A DNA stretch of 64,000 bases from Ctena decussata. Lineage: Eukaryota; Mollusca; Bivalvia; Lucinida; Lucinidae. Below are positions 42,299 through 53,689 of this stretch, one piece after another. Each line of letters starts with the position of its first letter. Position 1 is the first letter of the stretch. The notes below the pieces were generated by a model, which saw only the letters and a program-made list of their open reading frames with translations, had not been told where the DNA came from and made no database searches. Made by a program: the position numbers and the translations under genes. The DNA lies in NCBI GenBank assembly GCA_963989385.1, contig OZ022502.1:47051454-47115453 (forward strand), in the 5' to 3' direction.

Positions 42299-42954
42299 AT
42301 TATAAACTGCAAGTGTACACATTCGAACCCAGATTTTAGAAAAGTGCGAGATGCCATCATAGCACTAAAATCTCAGATTTTCATGCGATCTTAAAACTTA
42401 AAGCAAAGAGAAAAAGAAAGATAGATAGATAGAAAGAAAAATAAGAATAAGAAAGAAAGAAAGACAATATAATATCGGAAGGTAACATGCAGTGACCTTG
42501 TTAAGCAGTCGGTTTATATATTTTTATTCAAGTTAAGCCACATTTTGAAGGCGCGCTGCAAAAATACCCCAAAAAAGGTTTTTAACTGCTACCAGCGGCA
42601 GGAAAAAAAGATAAATAAAAATTGAAAGTTATAACACATAAAATATCTTTTACAACAGCATCTCGAGAGGTTTCAATTGTTATAGCTTCGGCATTTTGTG
42701 ACACTTGCTGAACTTTGAAGAAGTACAACAGGGAACAAAAATAATCTGATCTCAACAAACACGGTATTTTACTATTTTGCGATCCGAGGATGAAAAGTGC
42801 AAGTCCGGCCCTGCACTTAAATCCCCGGATGACTCAGTTAGTAAACACTGAGTATGTTGAGAACAAAAGTTTCTTTTTTTTTTTTAATTTTTCTTTTTAA
42901 ATAAAAACTTCTTTCGAAAATTCTGATGAATAAAAGCGTTAGTCCTACTATATT
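42299..42954. other. no recognisable gene; AGAA-rich microsatellite
   Basis: Non-coding. gatagaaagaaa-type repeats lie at about 42411-42467 and a T-run at 42871-42883. Confidence 0.6.
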
Positions 42955-43192
42955 TGAGTCGCGACACGAGAAAACCAACAAAGTGGTTGTGCGTCCAGCG
43001 CAGACTCAGATCAGCCTGGGCATCCGCCCAGTCTGATCAGAGTCTTCGCTGTCCGCATGTAGGTAGCTTAGACCCTTAGCTACCCGTTAAGCGCTTAGAG
43101 AAGACACTGATCGGACAGGGCGGATGTCCAGGCTGATCTGAGTCTGCGCTGGCCGCACAACCACATTGTTTGTTTTGTCGTGTCGCGGCTCA
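42955..43192. mobile_element. GATCAG foldback element, copy 7
   Basis: Termini tgagtcgcgacacgagaaaa and ttttgtcgtgtcgcggctca. Each arm contains a self-palindrome (gactcagatcagcctgggca with gcccagtctgatcagagtct). Confidence 0.9.
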
Positions 43193-44222
43193 TTTAGGAT
43201 TTTACCAGTTTAAGTACATGTATGTTAGAGCCATTAAAACGAATTAATGAAAGGAAAACAATCCTTGACAGCGAAACAAAAATCTAGTATTTAAGAATTG
43301 AGAATATGTATGGGCCTTCTTAAGCCCTATTTGAACAGAAAATAAAAATGAAATACAAATATTCCGCTTTGAAAAAAAAAGAATGAGTGAGTAAGAAATT
43401 TCTTCACATGATGAATGGAATATTTTGGCCTTGTTACGCACCATCTGTGGTCATCTGTGATAGGTGTGACCAGCGAGTATAAATGTTGAAACAACATTTA
43501 ATCAACAATAAGGTGGTGATTTGTTGTAAATACAAAAATCTGAATAAAACCATGAAAACTAACTTATCCCCACAAAAGTTAGCAGACTTTCCATACAGTT
43601 AAAAATACAAAAAAACATGCTGTTTAAAGAAGTGTTTCTAAAGGTAAATAAAAGGTTACTTTCACCGCAAAAATCTAATTATTAAATATGTATCTAGGTC
43701 TTAAGGTACTTTAATTGAAGAAGGGCGTCCTAGCAAATATTTGTTCCAACTTTTCTCAAATTGCAAGTAAGACCAGATACAAATAGTAACTCATTCTCAA
43801 ATGTTCGATCATGTTTATGGTGCATGTATACTAGTAAGTAAGTAAGTAAGTAACGACTTTACGATAAACCTATATCAACACATACAGTAAAAAAAAACCA
43901 TTACTCTGACCAAGACAGATGTGCAACTGTTCAACCTTAAAAAAATAGACTACTTCTTTCTTAATCTGCTCAGCCTGATAATGTGTGAAAGAGTTGGAAA
44001 AAATATCGCTGGAATACCCTTCTTAATGCATTAAAGTACCGTTTGTAATTGAAGATACATTTTCAATTACTTTTTACCGGAAACTGCCCTTTGATATTTT
44101 CATATATAAACCCTTTTTACATCATAAAACCCTGCATTTTGGGATTCTAAACTGTGCGAAACAACACAAAGAAGGCAGTTGCTAAGTTTTGGGACTATCT
44201 GTTGTATTTTCAGCATTTTAGA

Positions 44223-44350
44223 GGCCCTCCTAGGGATTTTGGGGAGCTGGGGAGAAAGGTCATTTATATTCAGGGAGCTGGGGAGCACTTGCAATTATTT
44301 TCAGGGAGCTGGGGAGCAAGCTCTAAATTTTGGGGAGCTGGGGAGCACTG
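44223..44350. repeat. GGGAGCTGGGGAG tandem repeat, left array
   Basis: Four units of about 30-36 bp share ggagctggggag, with attttcaggg or attttgggg connectors. A related array lies at 46640-46785. Confidence 0.75.
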
Positions 44351-44351
44351 T

Positions 44352-44744
44352 CTGTCAGAATGTGATTTTCTTGTTTCGGCTTCTGGGGGAGGGGCTCGGC
44401 CCCCCAGACCCCCCACCCCCCTTTATACATGTAAATTATTAACATTCATCTGTTCTAGCGACATAAACTTTCTAATTGGCATGCACACCCGACATTTTGC
44501 AAAAACTTGACTAAAACAGGAATTCAATATCCATTCTAAACATATTCTCTGTTATGAAAATTGATTTGCAAGAAAGGCATGTGCAACACTTGGTGTGCTG
44601 ACGTAGAAAGGTATGGACCCTCTTAATATTGTCTGCTTGCAGCATATTTTGCTATATCAATTAATAGATCATTGCTTGCAGGTCCTGTACATAAGCAACA
44701 GAAAGTTGCCCTTTTCTCACAGTTTGTACCCCTCCTCTAAGAAT
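44352..44744. other. no recognisable gene
   Basis: G-rich then C-rich stretch (ggggctcggccccccagacc) at 44388-44422, then AT-rich sequence. No coding evidence. Confidence 0.5.
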
Positions 44745-44971
44745 CAGGGGCCGTATTCATAAAACGACTTAAGTGGTTGCTATGCTGTTGCTAAGGCTAA
44801 ATTTCTTTGAAGGAAATTCCCTACAACTATGCAATTTGCTCTGGAGGAACAGTCTTACAAAGACTGTTCCTCCAGACCAAATTTCATAGTTGTAGGGAAT
44901 CTCCTTTATAGATATTTAGCCTTAGCAACCGCATAGCAACGACTTAAGTGGCTTTATGAATACGGCCCCTG
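44745..44971. mobile_element. hairpin MITE (GGGGCCGTATTCATAAA), copy 2
   Basis: caggggccgtattcataaaa at the left and tgaatacggcccctg at the right. The inversion continues through cagtcttacaaagactgttc at the centre. Confidence 0.9.
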
Positions 44972-45728
44972 ATGCTTACTAGGTAAACTGATTTAGAAAT
45001 ATAGGGTTTGTGTTTGTAAATTAATAGCTGCAATCAGGTCTGGGCTGCCATAGGCGTAAAAGCCCCACTGAAAGTCAGTAGGGGCTTCAAGTTCCAAAAG
45101 GAAGCAAAGTTCTGGACCAAGTTGCACAAGAAAAGCAGGCAGAGTTTTGGACCAAGTTGCACAAGCAAAGGAAGCAAAGTTTTGGGCCAAGATGCACTAC
45201 GAGTAAAAGTATTCTTGCCGAGGCTTATGCTATACTACTCAAAATTTCTGTGTGAAGCTTTTGTTTTTCCAGCTTCATGGCAGCTGAAGTTTTCATCATT
45301 TTGGGTTGCTGTGGCAGCCAAGCCAAATAAGCAGTTGGCACAAAAAGATTTGGTTGGTTGGTTGGTTGTTTTGGGTTTATCGGCCCTTTGAGACAGTATT
45401 TCAGTCTATATCGGGCCGTCTCCCAAAGAGAGGGACAAAAAAGAGAGAAATGATAGATGAAAAAAAAAATTATGTCCAAACAACCACCACCCGCACCTAC
45501 TGGAAGCACAGTAAGCCCTTGCCCTACTACTATTCAAATAAGTAGGACGCCCCGGCATTGGAAGTTACACACAGCACCTTCGCACCACCCGACCACCCCC
45601 GGCACAAAAAGAAAAGAAAAAATAGTGATATGGGACTACTGAAGAAACATTTCTTTATTATGATATTTGCAATGTACAAAGTCTGAAAGAGCAAAAAAAA
45701 AATATCTGCAATGTACAAAGTCTGAAAG

Positions 45729-45763
<35 letters not shown>

Positions 45764-46333
45764 ATTTTTAGCATTCCCCTTAATGTCAACGACAACTTCA
45801 AACTGCCAGCGCAACCGAGTTACCATAGCAATTTGCATGAAACAGAACTTACTGCTTCCCCATCCCACAGATGCTACATTTAGATTACAAAGCGCCAATA
45901 TGTCATTTGAAAATATCTAAAATGAACAGAACGGCTGACAGATACTGGGCCACAGCCCTATACTGTGAGCAGGGCCCAGTTGAGTTAACAACTAGGTTAA
46001 TATTTGTCCCAACACAGTTGCAGATGACCTGTGCTGCGAAGAGACTGTGTTTCCTTTCAAATAAGGCCAATACAGGCATCAAAGGTGTATACTTGCTTTC
46101 CTCTCTGAATATGTGATTGCTGTCTGCCTCAGAAAGCCCTTCCATTATGCAAATAAAACGCAAATGTTGTGGCTTGATTAGGAAAACTTCCAAAATTTCA
46201 AATACAGATTAACAAAAATAAATCATGTTGTCCAATTTGCTGCATGTGAAAAACGTGCAGAATCAATATGTACATATAATGCAGCTAGTCAAGCACTTCG
46301 AACAGTAATTTTACTATTCCACATCAGTTAACA
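44972..46333. other. no recognisable gene; SINE fragment and A-run
   Basis: A ggttggttggttgttttggg... SINE-like fragment lies at 45352-45427. A 30-bp direct repeat (atgtacaaagtctgaaagag) at about 45672 and 45712 precedes an A-run at 45733-45762. The open frames 45530-45898 (-) and 45903-46193 (-) show no domain. Confidence 0.5.
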
Positions 46334-46460
46334 TTGTCTAGTCTAGTCAAGTCTTGTCTATCACGTAACCTTGCCAGGTCGTTGGGGCACCCGAGATGAA
46401 TTTACAACAATCTCTTTCCACCTAAAGCTGTTTTCAGCTGCCCAAGTTGAGCCAGCAGTT
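46334..46460 (-). pseudogene. RTE 3-prime end fragment
   Basis: tctagtctagtcaagtcttg (tail) is followed by cgtaaccttgccaggtcgtt, acaatctctttccaccta and cagctgcccaagttg. This parallels the antisense of the RTE end at 30980-31060 and the old copy at 23720-23800. Confidence 0.7.
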
Positions 46461-46639
46461 AGCCTTGAGAAAAACTAAATTCCTGCAGATTTGCATAGTA
46501 AAATATGGGCAAACAGAAAGTGTATTACTTTCTTTGGCCTCTGAGTATAGTTACTGCACCTAGTATCTGACCGAAATCTTATGGCATGTAACTGATCAAC
46601 TGATGAAAAGTGTCGAACATTTTAGGGCGCATGCTTGAA

Positions 46640-46785
46640 TATCTTTAGGGAGCTGGGGAGAAGCTGTAATACTTTTAGGGATTTGGGGAGCAGGGCCAAA
46701 TAATTTTAGGGAGCACGGGGAAATATTTTAAGGGAGCTGGGGAGATTTGGGCATTATTTTCAGGGAACTGGGGAGTACTGACCCC
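46640..46785. repeat. GGGAGCTGGGGAG tandem repeat, right array
   Basis: About five units with ttttagggagctggggag and variants. Same unit as 44223-44350. Confidence 0.7.
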
Positions 46786-46904
46786 CATGGTAGAGCCTCA
46801 TTTTATGCTGATTTTATATTCACTGCAAATCAGTGATTATCACAACCTTAATGTTGATTCAATGAAGTTTCAACATTGTGTGTCCAGAGGGTGGAATCAG
46901 AGGC

Positions 46905-47070
46905 TCTAGTGAGTGAACTCGGGTTTAACGCCCCATCAACACATAGGTCATATGGATACTGGACCTTGGTTTAAAGTATCACCCAAAAGACTGGAGAAGT
47001 GGGAGATCAAACATGCGACCCCTAACTCTCTTACGCAGGCATTTTTTCGGCCAATTCCCATAAGGATGTT
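46905..47070. repeat. SINE-like fragment
   Basis: gagtgaactcgggtttaacgcc opening and gatcaaacatgcgacccc block, typical of the SINE-like repeats here. Degraded. Confidence 0.35.
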
Positions 47071-47073
47071 CCC

Positions 47074-47290
47074 CAGGGGCCGTATTTATAAAACCACTTA
47101 AGTTGTTGCTATGCTGTTGCTAAGGCTAATCATCTATGAAGGAGTTTCCCTACAAGAGCGAAAATTGCTCTAGCGGAACAGTCTTTTTCAGGCTGTTCCT
47201 CTTTCATAGTTGTAGGGAATCCCTTCATAGAAATTTAGCCTTAGCAACAGCATAGCAACCACTTAAGTCGGTTTATAAATACGGCCCCAG
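47074..47290. mobile_element. hairpin MITE (GGGGCCGTATTCATAAA), copy 3
   Basis: caggggccgtatttataaaa at the left and ttataaatacggccccag at the right. The centre is shorter than in copies 1 and 2. Confidence 0.9.
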
Positions 47291-47395
47291 GAGGCTCAAC
47301 GGAACAAATCCATGGTTGCACACTCCTAGCACCGAGTCTTGTCAGTCCGGGTTTCCCTCTCCAAGGGGAAGAGAGTGTTTTCTTCTCTCTAACTC

Positions 47396-47470
47396 AAACG
47401 CATGACTGCACATGAACAGAAAACGCATGACTGCACATGAACAGAAAACGCATGACTGCACATGAACAGA
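47396..47470. repeat. 25-bp tandem repeat, three units
   Basis: Three copies in line of a 25-bp unit containing acgcatgactgcacatgaac, nearly identical. Confidence 0.95.
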
Positions 47471-47546
47471 CTCAATTAAACCGAGTCTCCTACTTTGGTT
47501 TCTTTGTGTTCCTTGCTTCCAGAGGATCTTCATTCAGAACATATAG

Positions 47547-47784
47547 TAGCCGCGACACGAGAAAACCGACAAAGTGGTTGTGCGCCGATCGCAGATTCAG
47601 ATCAGTCTTGGCATCCGGCCAGTCTGATCAGACTCTTCGCTAAGCGCTTAAAGGGTAGCTAAAGGTCTAAGCTTCCTCCATGCGGACAGCGAAGACTCTG
47701 ATCAGACTGGGCGGATGCCCAGGCTGATCTGAGTCTTCGCTAGGCGCACATGCCACATTGTTGGTTTTGTCATGTCGCGCCTCA
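47547..47784. mobile_element. GATCAG foldback element, copy 8
   Basis: Termini tagccgcgacacgagaaaac and gttttgtcatgtcgcgcctc. Full length. Confidence 0.9.
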
Positions 47785-47959
47785 TTTTATTTCTTCCTCC
47801 CTCAAGGTTTTAGGTGCATGACATCATTTAGGACATGTGCGATGTATCAACGCATATTGTCGTACGATAAAACATGATTACACATAAATGCTGACTGGCA
47901 TGGTGGCAAAAAAATGCCATCATGCACGTTCATGCTGATTGTTAATTTAAACAGGAGTA

Positions 47960-48613
47960 AAAGTTAAAAAAGACAACGTCTCAAGGTCATTGGCCATTTG
48001 GTTCCGAAGAAGATTTCTGAACGATTTTTACCATATATGGGCATGGCAGCCATTTTGGTCCACTCCATATGGAATGTGGCATCACTCAAGCCAGCGGCTT
48101 AAGAGAAAATGTTTGAAAATATTGACGAGTGACAGAATCTCAGTGACCTTCAACAAAGGTCAAAGAATGATACATAATGTCTTCAATACCTTAAATAGTT
48201 TCTGAGAAATCCACTGTTTAAGCGTTTCAGATATAAAAGCATAACATACCAAAGTTAATCTTGTCAAAAATAAAGTCAAGGTCAACCTACAGTCATCATC
48301 TGAACAAACTATGATGGCCTCGAGTCTTTGATGCTATGTACAAAGATTCAAGGTCATTGGCCTTTCGGTTCTGAAGATGTTAAGGGCATCGATTACAATA
48401 TATGGGCGTGGCGGCCAACTTGGTCATGTGGCCCAGATTCTGCAAAATTCGTTCACCCAACCCAGGTAGGCTCCATATGAAATATGACTTCAATTAGCCC
48501 AGTGGTTTCAGAGAAGAAAATATTTGAAAATGCTGACGATGGACGACAGACAGCTACGCAATGCCTCGCTTTACTATAAGCTCACCTTTGAGCCTAAAGG
48601 CTCAGGTGAGCTA
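47960..48613. mobile_element. hairpin-ended repeat ending GCTCAGGTGAGCTAA
   Basis: It has two related units (caaggtcattggccattttg... and aaggtcattggcctttcggt...) and ends in the hairpin aagctcacctttgagcctaa with ggctcaggtgagctaa (48568-48613). The same terminal hairpin ends the larger element at 51664. Confidence 0.6.
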
Positions 48614-48799
48614 AAAAGTAGCCCAAACTGACAAAGTTGAAAAGGCCATAATTCTTTCTAAATGAATTTCCTTTCCATCATTGTGTTCCCAGCTTGTGGA
48701 ATCCATAGACAAGAGGGCCAAGAGGCCCTGAATCGCTCACCTGACCAAAAAGGTTAAACGTCAAACAAGGGTCATCATTTAACAAACCTGATAGTGTGC

Positions 48800-51340
48800 A
48801 ACCACTTTCAAATGGTTTTGAAGAAGATTTTTGAATATTTTCTATGTATTGCTATGGTTAAAACCCTGGACCCCCTGGGGCAGGGCCATTTTGGACCCTG
48901 TGGCCATCATTTGAATAATTTTGGTAAAGGACCACTAGGCAATGCTACATACTAAATTTCAAGCATCTGAGCCAAGTGGTTCTGAAGAAGAAGATTTTTG
49001 AATATTTTTCTATGGTTCAAACCCAGGACCCCCTAGGGTGGGGCCATTGTAGACCCTGGGGTCATCATTTGAACAAACTTGGTAGAGGACCACTAGGCAA
49101 ATGAATGTTACATACCAAATTTCAAGCATCTGAGCCAAGCAGTTCTGGAGAAGAAGATTTTTAAGTATTTTTTAGTTTCCAACCCAAGACCCCCTGCCCC
49201 AGGGCCATTTTGGACCCTGGGGCCACCATTTGAACAAACTTGGTAGAGGACCACTAGGCAATGCTACCTACTAAATTTCAAGCATCTGAGCCAAGTGGTT
49301 CTGAAGAAGAAGATTTTTGAATATTTTTCTATGGTTCAAACCCAGGACCCCCTAGGGTGGGGCCATTGTAGACCCTGGGGTCATCATTTGAACAAACTTG
49401 GTAAAAGACCACTAGGCAAAGCTACATACCAACTGTCAAGCATCTGAGCCTTGCGGTTCTGAAGTAGATGATTTTTTAAAATTTTTCTAAGTATTTCTAT
49501 GGTTCAAACCTGGGACTCCCTGCTCCGGGGCCATTTTGGACCCTGCGGCCACCATTTGAACAAACTTGGTAGAGGGCCACTAGGCAATGCTACATACTAA
49601 ATTTCAAGCATCTGAGGCAAGCAGTTCTGGTGAAGAAGATTTTTAAGTATTTTTTAGTTTCGAACCAAAGAACCCCTGCCCCAGGGCCATTTTGGACCCT
49701 GGGGCCACCATTTGAACAAATTTGGTAGAGGACCACTAGACAATGCTACATACCAAATTTCAAGCAGCTGAGCCTTGCGGTTCTGAAGTAGATGATTTTT
49801 AAGTATTTTTTAGTTCCGAAACCCAAGACCCCCTGCCCCAGGGCCAATTTGGACCCTGGGGCCACCATTTAAAGAAACTTGGTAAAGGACCACTAGGCAA
49901 TGTTCCATACCAAATTTCAAGCATCTGAGCCAAGCAGTTCTGGAGAAGAAGATTTTTAAGTATTTTTAAGTTTCGAACCCAAGAACCCCTGCCCCAGGGC
50001 CATTTTGGACCCTGGGGCCACCATATGAACAAACTTGGTAGAGCACCACTAGACAACGCTTCATACCAAATTTCAAGCCTCTGAGCCAAGCAGTTCTGGA
50101 GAACAAGATTTTTAAGTATCTTTTAGTTTCAAACCCAAGACCCCCTGCCGCAGGGCCATTTTTGACCCTGGGGCCACCAATTGAACAAACTTGGTAGAGG
50201 ACCACTAGGCAATGTTACATACCAAGGATCAAGCATCTGAGCCAAGCAGTTCTGGAGAACAAGATTTTTAAGTATTTTTTTGTTTCGAACCCAAGACCCC
50301 CTGCCCCAGGGCCATTTTGGACCCTGGGGCCACCATTTGAACAAACTTGGTAGAGGACCACTAGACAATGCTTCATACTAAATTTCAAGCCTCTGAGCCA
50401 AGCAGTTCTAGAGATCAAGATTTTTAAGTATCTTTTAGTTTCAAACCCAAGACCCCCTGCCCCAGGGCCATTTTGGACCCTGGGGCCACCATTTGAACAA
50501 ACTTGGTAGAGGACCACTAGGCAATGTCACATACCAAATTTCAAGCATCTGAGCCAAGCAGTTCTGGAGAAGAAGATTTTTAAGTATTTTTTAGTTTCGA
50601 ACCCAAGACCCCCTGCCCCAGGGCCATTGTAGACCCTGGGGCCACCATTTGAACAAACTTGGTAGAGCACCACTAGACAATGCTTCATACCAAATTTCAA
50701 GCCTCTGAGCCAAGCTGTTCTGGAGAAGAAGATTTTTAAGTATCTTTTAGTTTCAAACCCAAGACCCCCTGCCGCAGGGCCATTTTTGACCCTGGGGCCA
50801 CCATTTGAACAAACTTGGTAGAGGACCACTAGGCAATGTTAGATACCAAGTTTCAAGCATCTGAGCCAAGCAGTTCTGGAGAACAAGATTTTTAAGTATT
50901 TTTTTGTTTCGAACCCAAGACCCCCTGCCCCAGGGCCATTTTGGACCCTGGGGCCACCATTTGAACAAACTTGGTAGAGGACCACTAGACAATGCTTCAT
51001 ACCAAATTTCAAGCCTCTGAGCCAAGCTGTTCTGGAGAACAAGATTTTTAAGTATCTTTTAGTTTCAAACCCAAGACCCCCTGCTCCAGGGCCATTTTGG
51101 ACCCTGGGGCCACCATTTGAACAAACTTGGTAGAGGACCACTAGGCAAATGAATGTTACATACCAAATTTCAAGCATCTGAGCCAAGCAGTTCTGGAGAA
51201 GAAGATTTTTAAGTATTTTTTAGTTTCCAACCCAAGACCCCCTGCCCCAGGGCCATTTTGGACCCTGGGGCCACCATTTGAACAAACTTGGTAGAGGACC
51301 ACTAGACAATGCTTCATACCAAATATCAAAGCCCTAGGCC
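48800..51340. repeat. 157-bp satellite array with higher-order structure
   Basis: The unit contains gaccactaggcaatg, atttcaagcatctgagccaa, cagttctggagaa, ccaagaccccctgccccagg and catttgaacaaacttggtag. Variant bases alternate between neighbouring units from about 49.97 kb on (tttcgaac/tttcaaac; agacaatgcttc/aggcaatgttac). Some variants recur every four units (ccgcagggccatttttgac at about 50147 and 50770). Confidence 0.9.
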
Positions 51341-51400
51341 CAGCCGTTTCAGAGAAGATGTCATTTAAAGCAAATTGTTGACGACGGACGACGGACGACG

Positions 51401-51573
51401 GTTGGTTGGTTGATTTGATGCTTAACGTCCACGGTAAACAACTAAGGTCATGTCGGGACGGTCAGTTAACCTAACCACACTATTCCTGGGCAGGCTTAGA
51501 CCTCCTAAGCGGTTAACCAGTACTAAGTGCACATACTTTCGCCAGTAACTGACAACTGCCCTTCTTGAATCAG
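51401..51573 (-). mobile_element. 5-prime truncated SINE inside the satellite element
   Basis: A ggttggttggtt tail start, then gcttaacgtccacggtaaac and taagcggttaaccagtacta, ending gcccttcttgaatca. It equals the reverse complement of 12291-12468. It sits between gacgac repeats, so the target duplication cannot be read. Confidence 0.8.
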
Positions 51574-51796
51574 ACGACGCAAGACGGACGACGCACGACG
51601 GACGACGGACATTTGGTGATCACAATAGCTCACCCTGAGCCTAAAAGCTCAGGTGAGCTAAAAACTGTAAGAGTTGACAAACTCGGTACTCTGTAGTGCA
51701 AAAAGCAAAAAAGTGGGCCAAATGACTAAGTTAATCAAGCCATAATTCTGTCAAAACTAATTTCATCTCTATCCAGAGATCACAGGCATATTGTCA

Positions 51797-52040
51797 GGGT
51801 CACTGATGAGGCTTTATTAGCCGAAACTACGTAGTCTGGCCCATGTTTCTTATTCTGAATGTATATTCTCTGCTCTTAAGGGAACCTTTAATGTTTTAAT
51901 TTTACTTCACTGCAGCTGGTTTTGTGCCCGGTAAATCATCCATAGTGCAGATTTTAGGTCACTGTTGAGGCTTTATTAGCCGAAACTACGTAGTCTGGCC
52001 CACGTTTCTTCTTCTGAATGTATTCTCTACTCTTATAAGC
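51797..52040. repeat. direct repeat of about 85 bp
   Basis: gaggctttattagccgaaac, tacgtagtctggccca and tgtttcttattctgaatgta (51805-51862) recur at 51966-52021 with few changes. Confidence 0.8.
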
Positions 52041-52402
52041 AAACCCTTTAATATTTCAATTCATTATGTCCACAATATGTGTACAGTTTCCTAAGAATCT
52101 ACTGAAAAGTGTAGGAGGAGTTTATAACAAAAACTCCATACCTTGTAGTGCAAAAAGCTGCCAAAGTGATTAGTTCCAAAGGCTGTAATTCTGTCAAAAT
52201 AAATTTTACCTCCATCAAAGTGCCATATGCATATCTTCATTATGTCCACGACATAGGTACAAAGTTTGGAAAAGATTCACTGAAAACTATGACAAAAGTT
52301 GACTACAAACCCTCAACACCCTAAAATGTGGAGAATGGACGGATAGAAGTAACGCTCAATGCCACCTGCACATTCACAAGGTATAAACCAGTCGAATCTG
52401 CC

Positions 52403-52689
52403 AATTTTTGCTTCCTGCAAAGACTGTCCATCATATTTGGCTTCTGCCGGGATTGTCCCCGAACTCTTGCTTCCTGCAGGGACAACTGTCCTCCAAAAAT
52501 GGCTTCCTGCCGAGACTGTCTACGTGACTCTGCTTCCTGCCGAGAGCCTCGGCAGGACCCAGAATCACACGGACAGTCTCTGCAGGAAGCCATTTTCCGA
52601 AGACAGTTGTCCCTGCAGGAAGCAAGAGATCACGGACAGTCTCGGCAGAAGCCAAATATGATGTACAGTCTCTGCAGGAAGCGAAAATT
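52403..52689. repeat. 287-bp inverted repeat with internal iterated motif
   Basis: Two arms of about 140 bp meet near 52546 (gagcctcggcaggac). Each arm carries four copies of a gcttcctgc-g-gactgtcc-type motif at 30-40 bp spacing. Frames are open on both strands across it (for example 52328-52732 +), giving Cys-rich peptides. I treat these as by-products of the repeat. Confidence 0.85.
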
Positions 52690-52739
52690 AGGGGAATTGA
52701 TTATACCCTGTGATATTATCACAGGGCCATAACAAAACA

Positions 52740-53385
52740 GGACAAAGTACATAATCAAATTAAAACACTTTATTCGAAAGGCTTACTAGCAATACAAACA
52801 TTAAACAAAATATAATAAAAAGGTATATCCAACTCATGAACACTAATTTTATTGATATAAAATACAGAAATAATCAAAAATATAATCATTCTGACAACCC
52901 CCACCCCCCATAGTTATATAATTATCTGGAAAACGATGAAACATTTATTTCTCTTTTCTTATCAAGTTGAAATGTTGAAATACAATAAACATGGAAATTT
53001 TCAGAATGGCATCTACATTGAATTATACTTTGAAATATGGATTTACAATTCGTAAATCCAAATTATGTCTCATCATTACCACATCAAGATTTTTAAATGC
53101 AATTTTCTGCTTCAGAAGCAAAACATCTCAGCTCAACAAGCACAGTTGATTGATTCATTTTTTACTGATGTCCAGCGATTTGAGTACAGAGCCCGTTTTG
53201 CTCCCTACAAATTACTACAGGAAGGTTTTTGAAAACATGGGTGCTCGTAGTTCAGCAAATGTCACAAATTTCTTGGTACTTGGTGTAAAGCAATAGTTGT
53301 ACAGGCAACTCTTGATGTCTCAGACAATGATATCTAAATGTACCTTTTTATATTAAAGAGTATTGTTGGACGGATTTTCTTTTTT
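52740..53385. other. no recognisable gene
   Basis: AT-rich non-coding sequence with no repeat or motif recognised. Confidence 0.5.
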
Positions 53386-53390
53386 CTTTA

Positions 53391-53575
53391 CAGTATAATT
53401 CCAAATATCTCAAAGTAATGGTACAGTTCAACTCCGAATATCTAAAAGTACTGGAATGTCAATTTGAAAGTAAATTTTTGGGATCAGAAAATTTACTGAG
53501 ATATCAGTAGTTTGAGATGAACTCTTTAAGATTTTTATTAGACTTCAAGATATCAAGACTTGACAGTATTACAAA
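53391..53575. mobile_element. degenerate pogo/Tigger-like MITE
   Basis: tacagtataattccaaatatctc and agacttcaagatatcaagact are the weak inverted ends. The inner gtaaattttt-ggatcagaaaatttact hairpin matches the intact relative at 62446-62651. Confidence 0.5.
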
Positions 53576-53689
53576 TTTCAATTACTGCTTCTCATTTCGA
53601 AAAATAACTAGAAATGTGTCTACAGTATACAGATGTCCCTGCTTAGTGCCTCGAGTAAGATGGCGCATTAAGGTACTGGCACTTGTTGT

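Larger units (their letters stand above)
43486..46875. mobile_element. long-TIR DNA element, copy 2, with about 2.4 kb extra
   Basis: The left end gttgaaacaacatttaatca with aataaggtggtgattt is inverted against aatcagtgattatcacaacc and ttgattcaatgaagtttcaa at the right. Internal blocks match 26605-27646. Between about 44350 and 46630 lies extra sequence, bounded on each side by gggagctgggga-type tandem repeats. It contains a hairpin MITE, an A-run and an RTE fragment. No transposase frame is found. Confidence 0.5.
48717..51664. mobile_element. hairpin-ended element with a satellite core
   Basis: It opens at gaggccctgaatcgctcacc. It holds about 16 tandem units of about 157 bp (48.8-51.34 kb), then acgac-rich sequence, and closes with caatagctcaccctgagcct and aaaagctcaggtgagctaa (51626-51664). 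Many minus-strand frames appear because the unit lacks stops in some frames; they are not genes. The plan resembles bivalve pearl/Helitron-type elements (inference). Confidence 0.65.

Noticed and set aside
49799..51186. Six or more overlapping minus-strand open frames with a shared GPLPSLFKWWPQGPKWPWGRGSWV-like peptide (motif shortened)
   Set aside because: They are reading frames through the 157-bp satellite; the period and lack of stops explain them, and there is no start context or domain.
52321..52732. Cys-rich open frames on both strands (ASCRDC repeats)
   Set aside because: They arise from the inverted repeat with its iterated motif; the frames are open on both strands, so coding is unlikely without transcript support.
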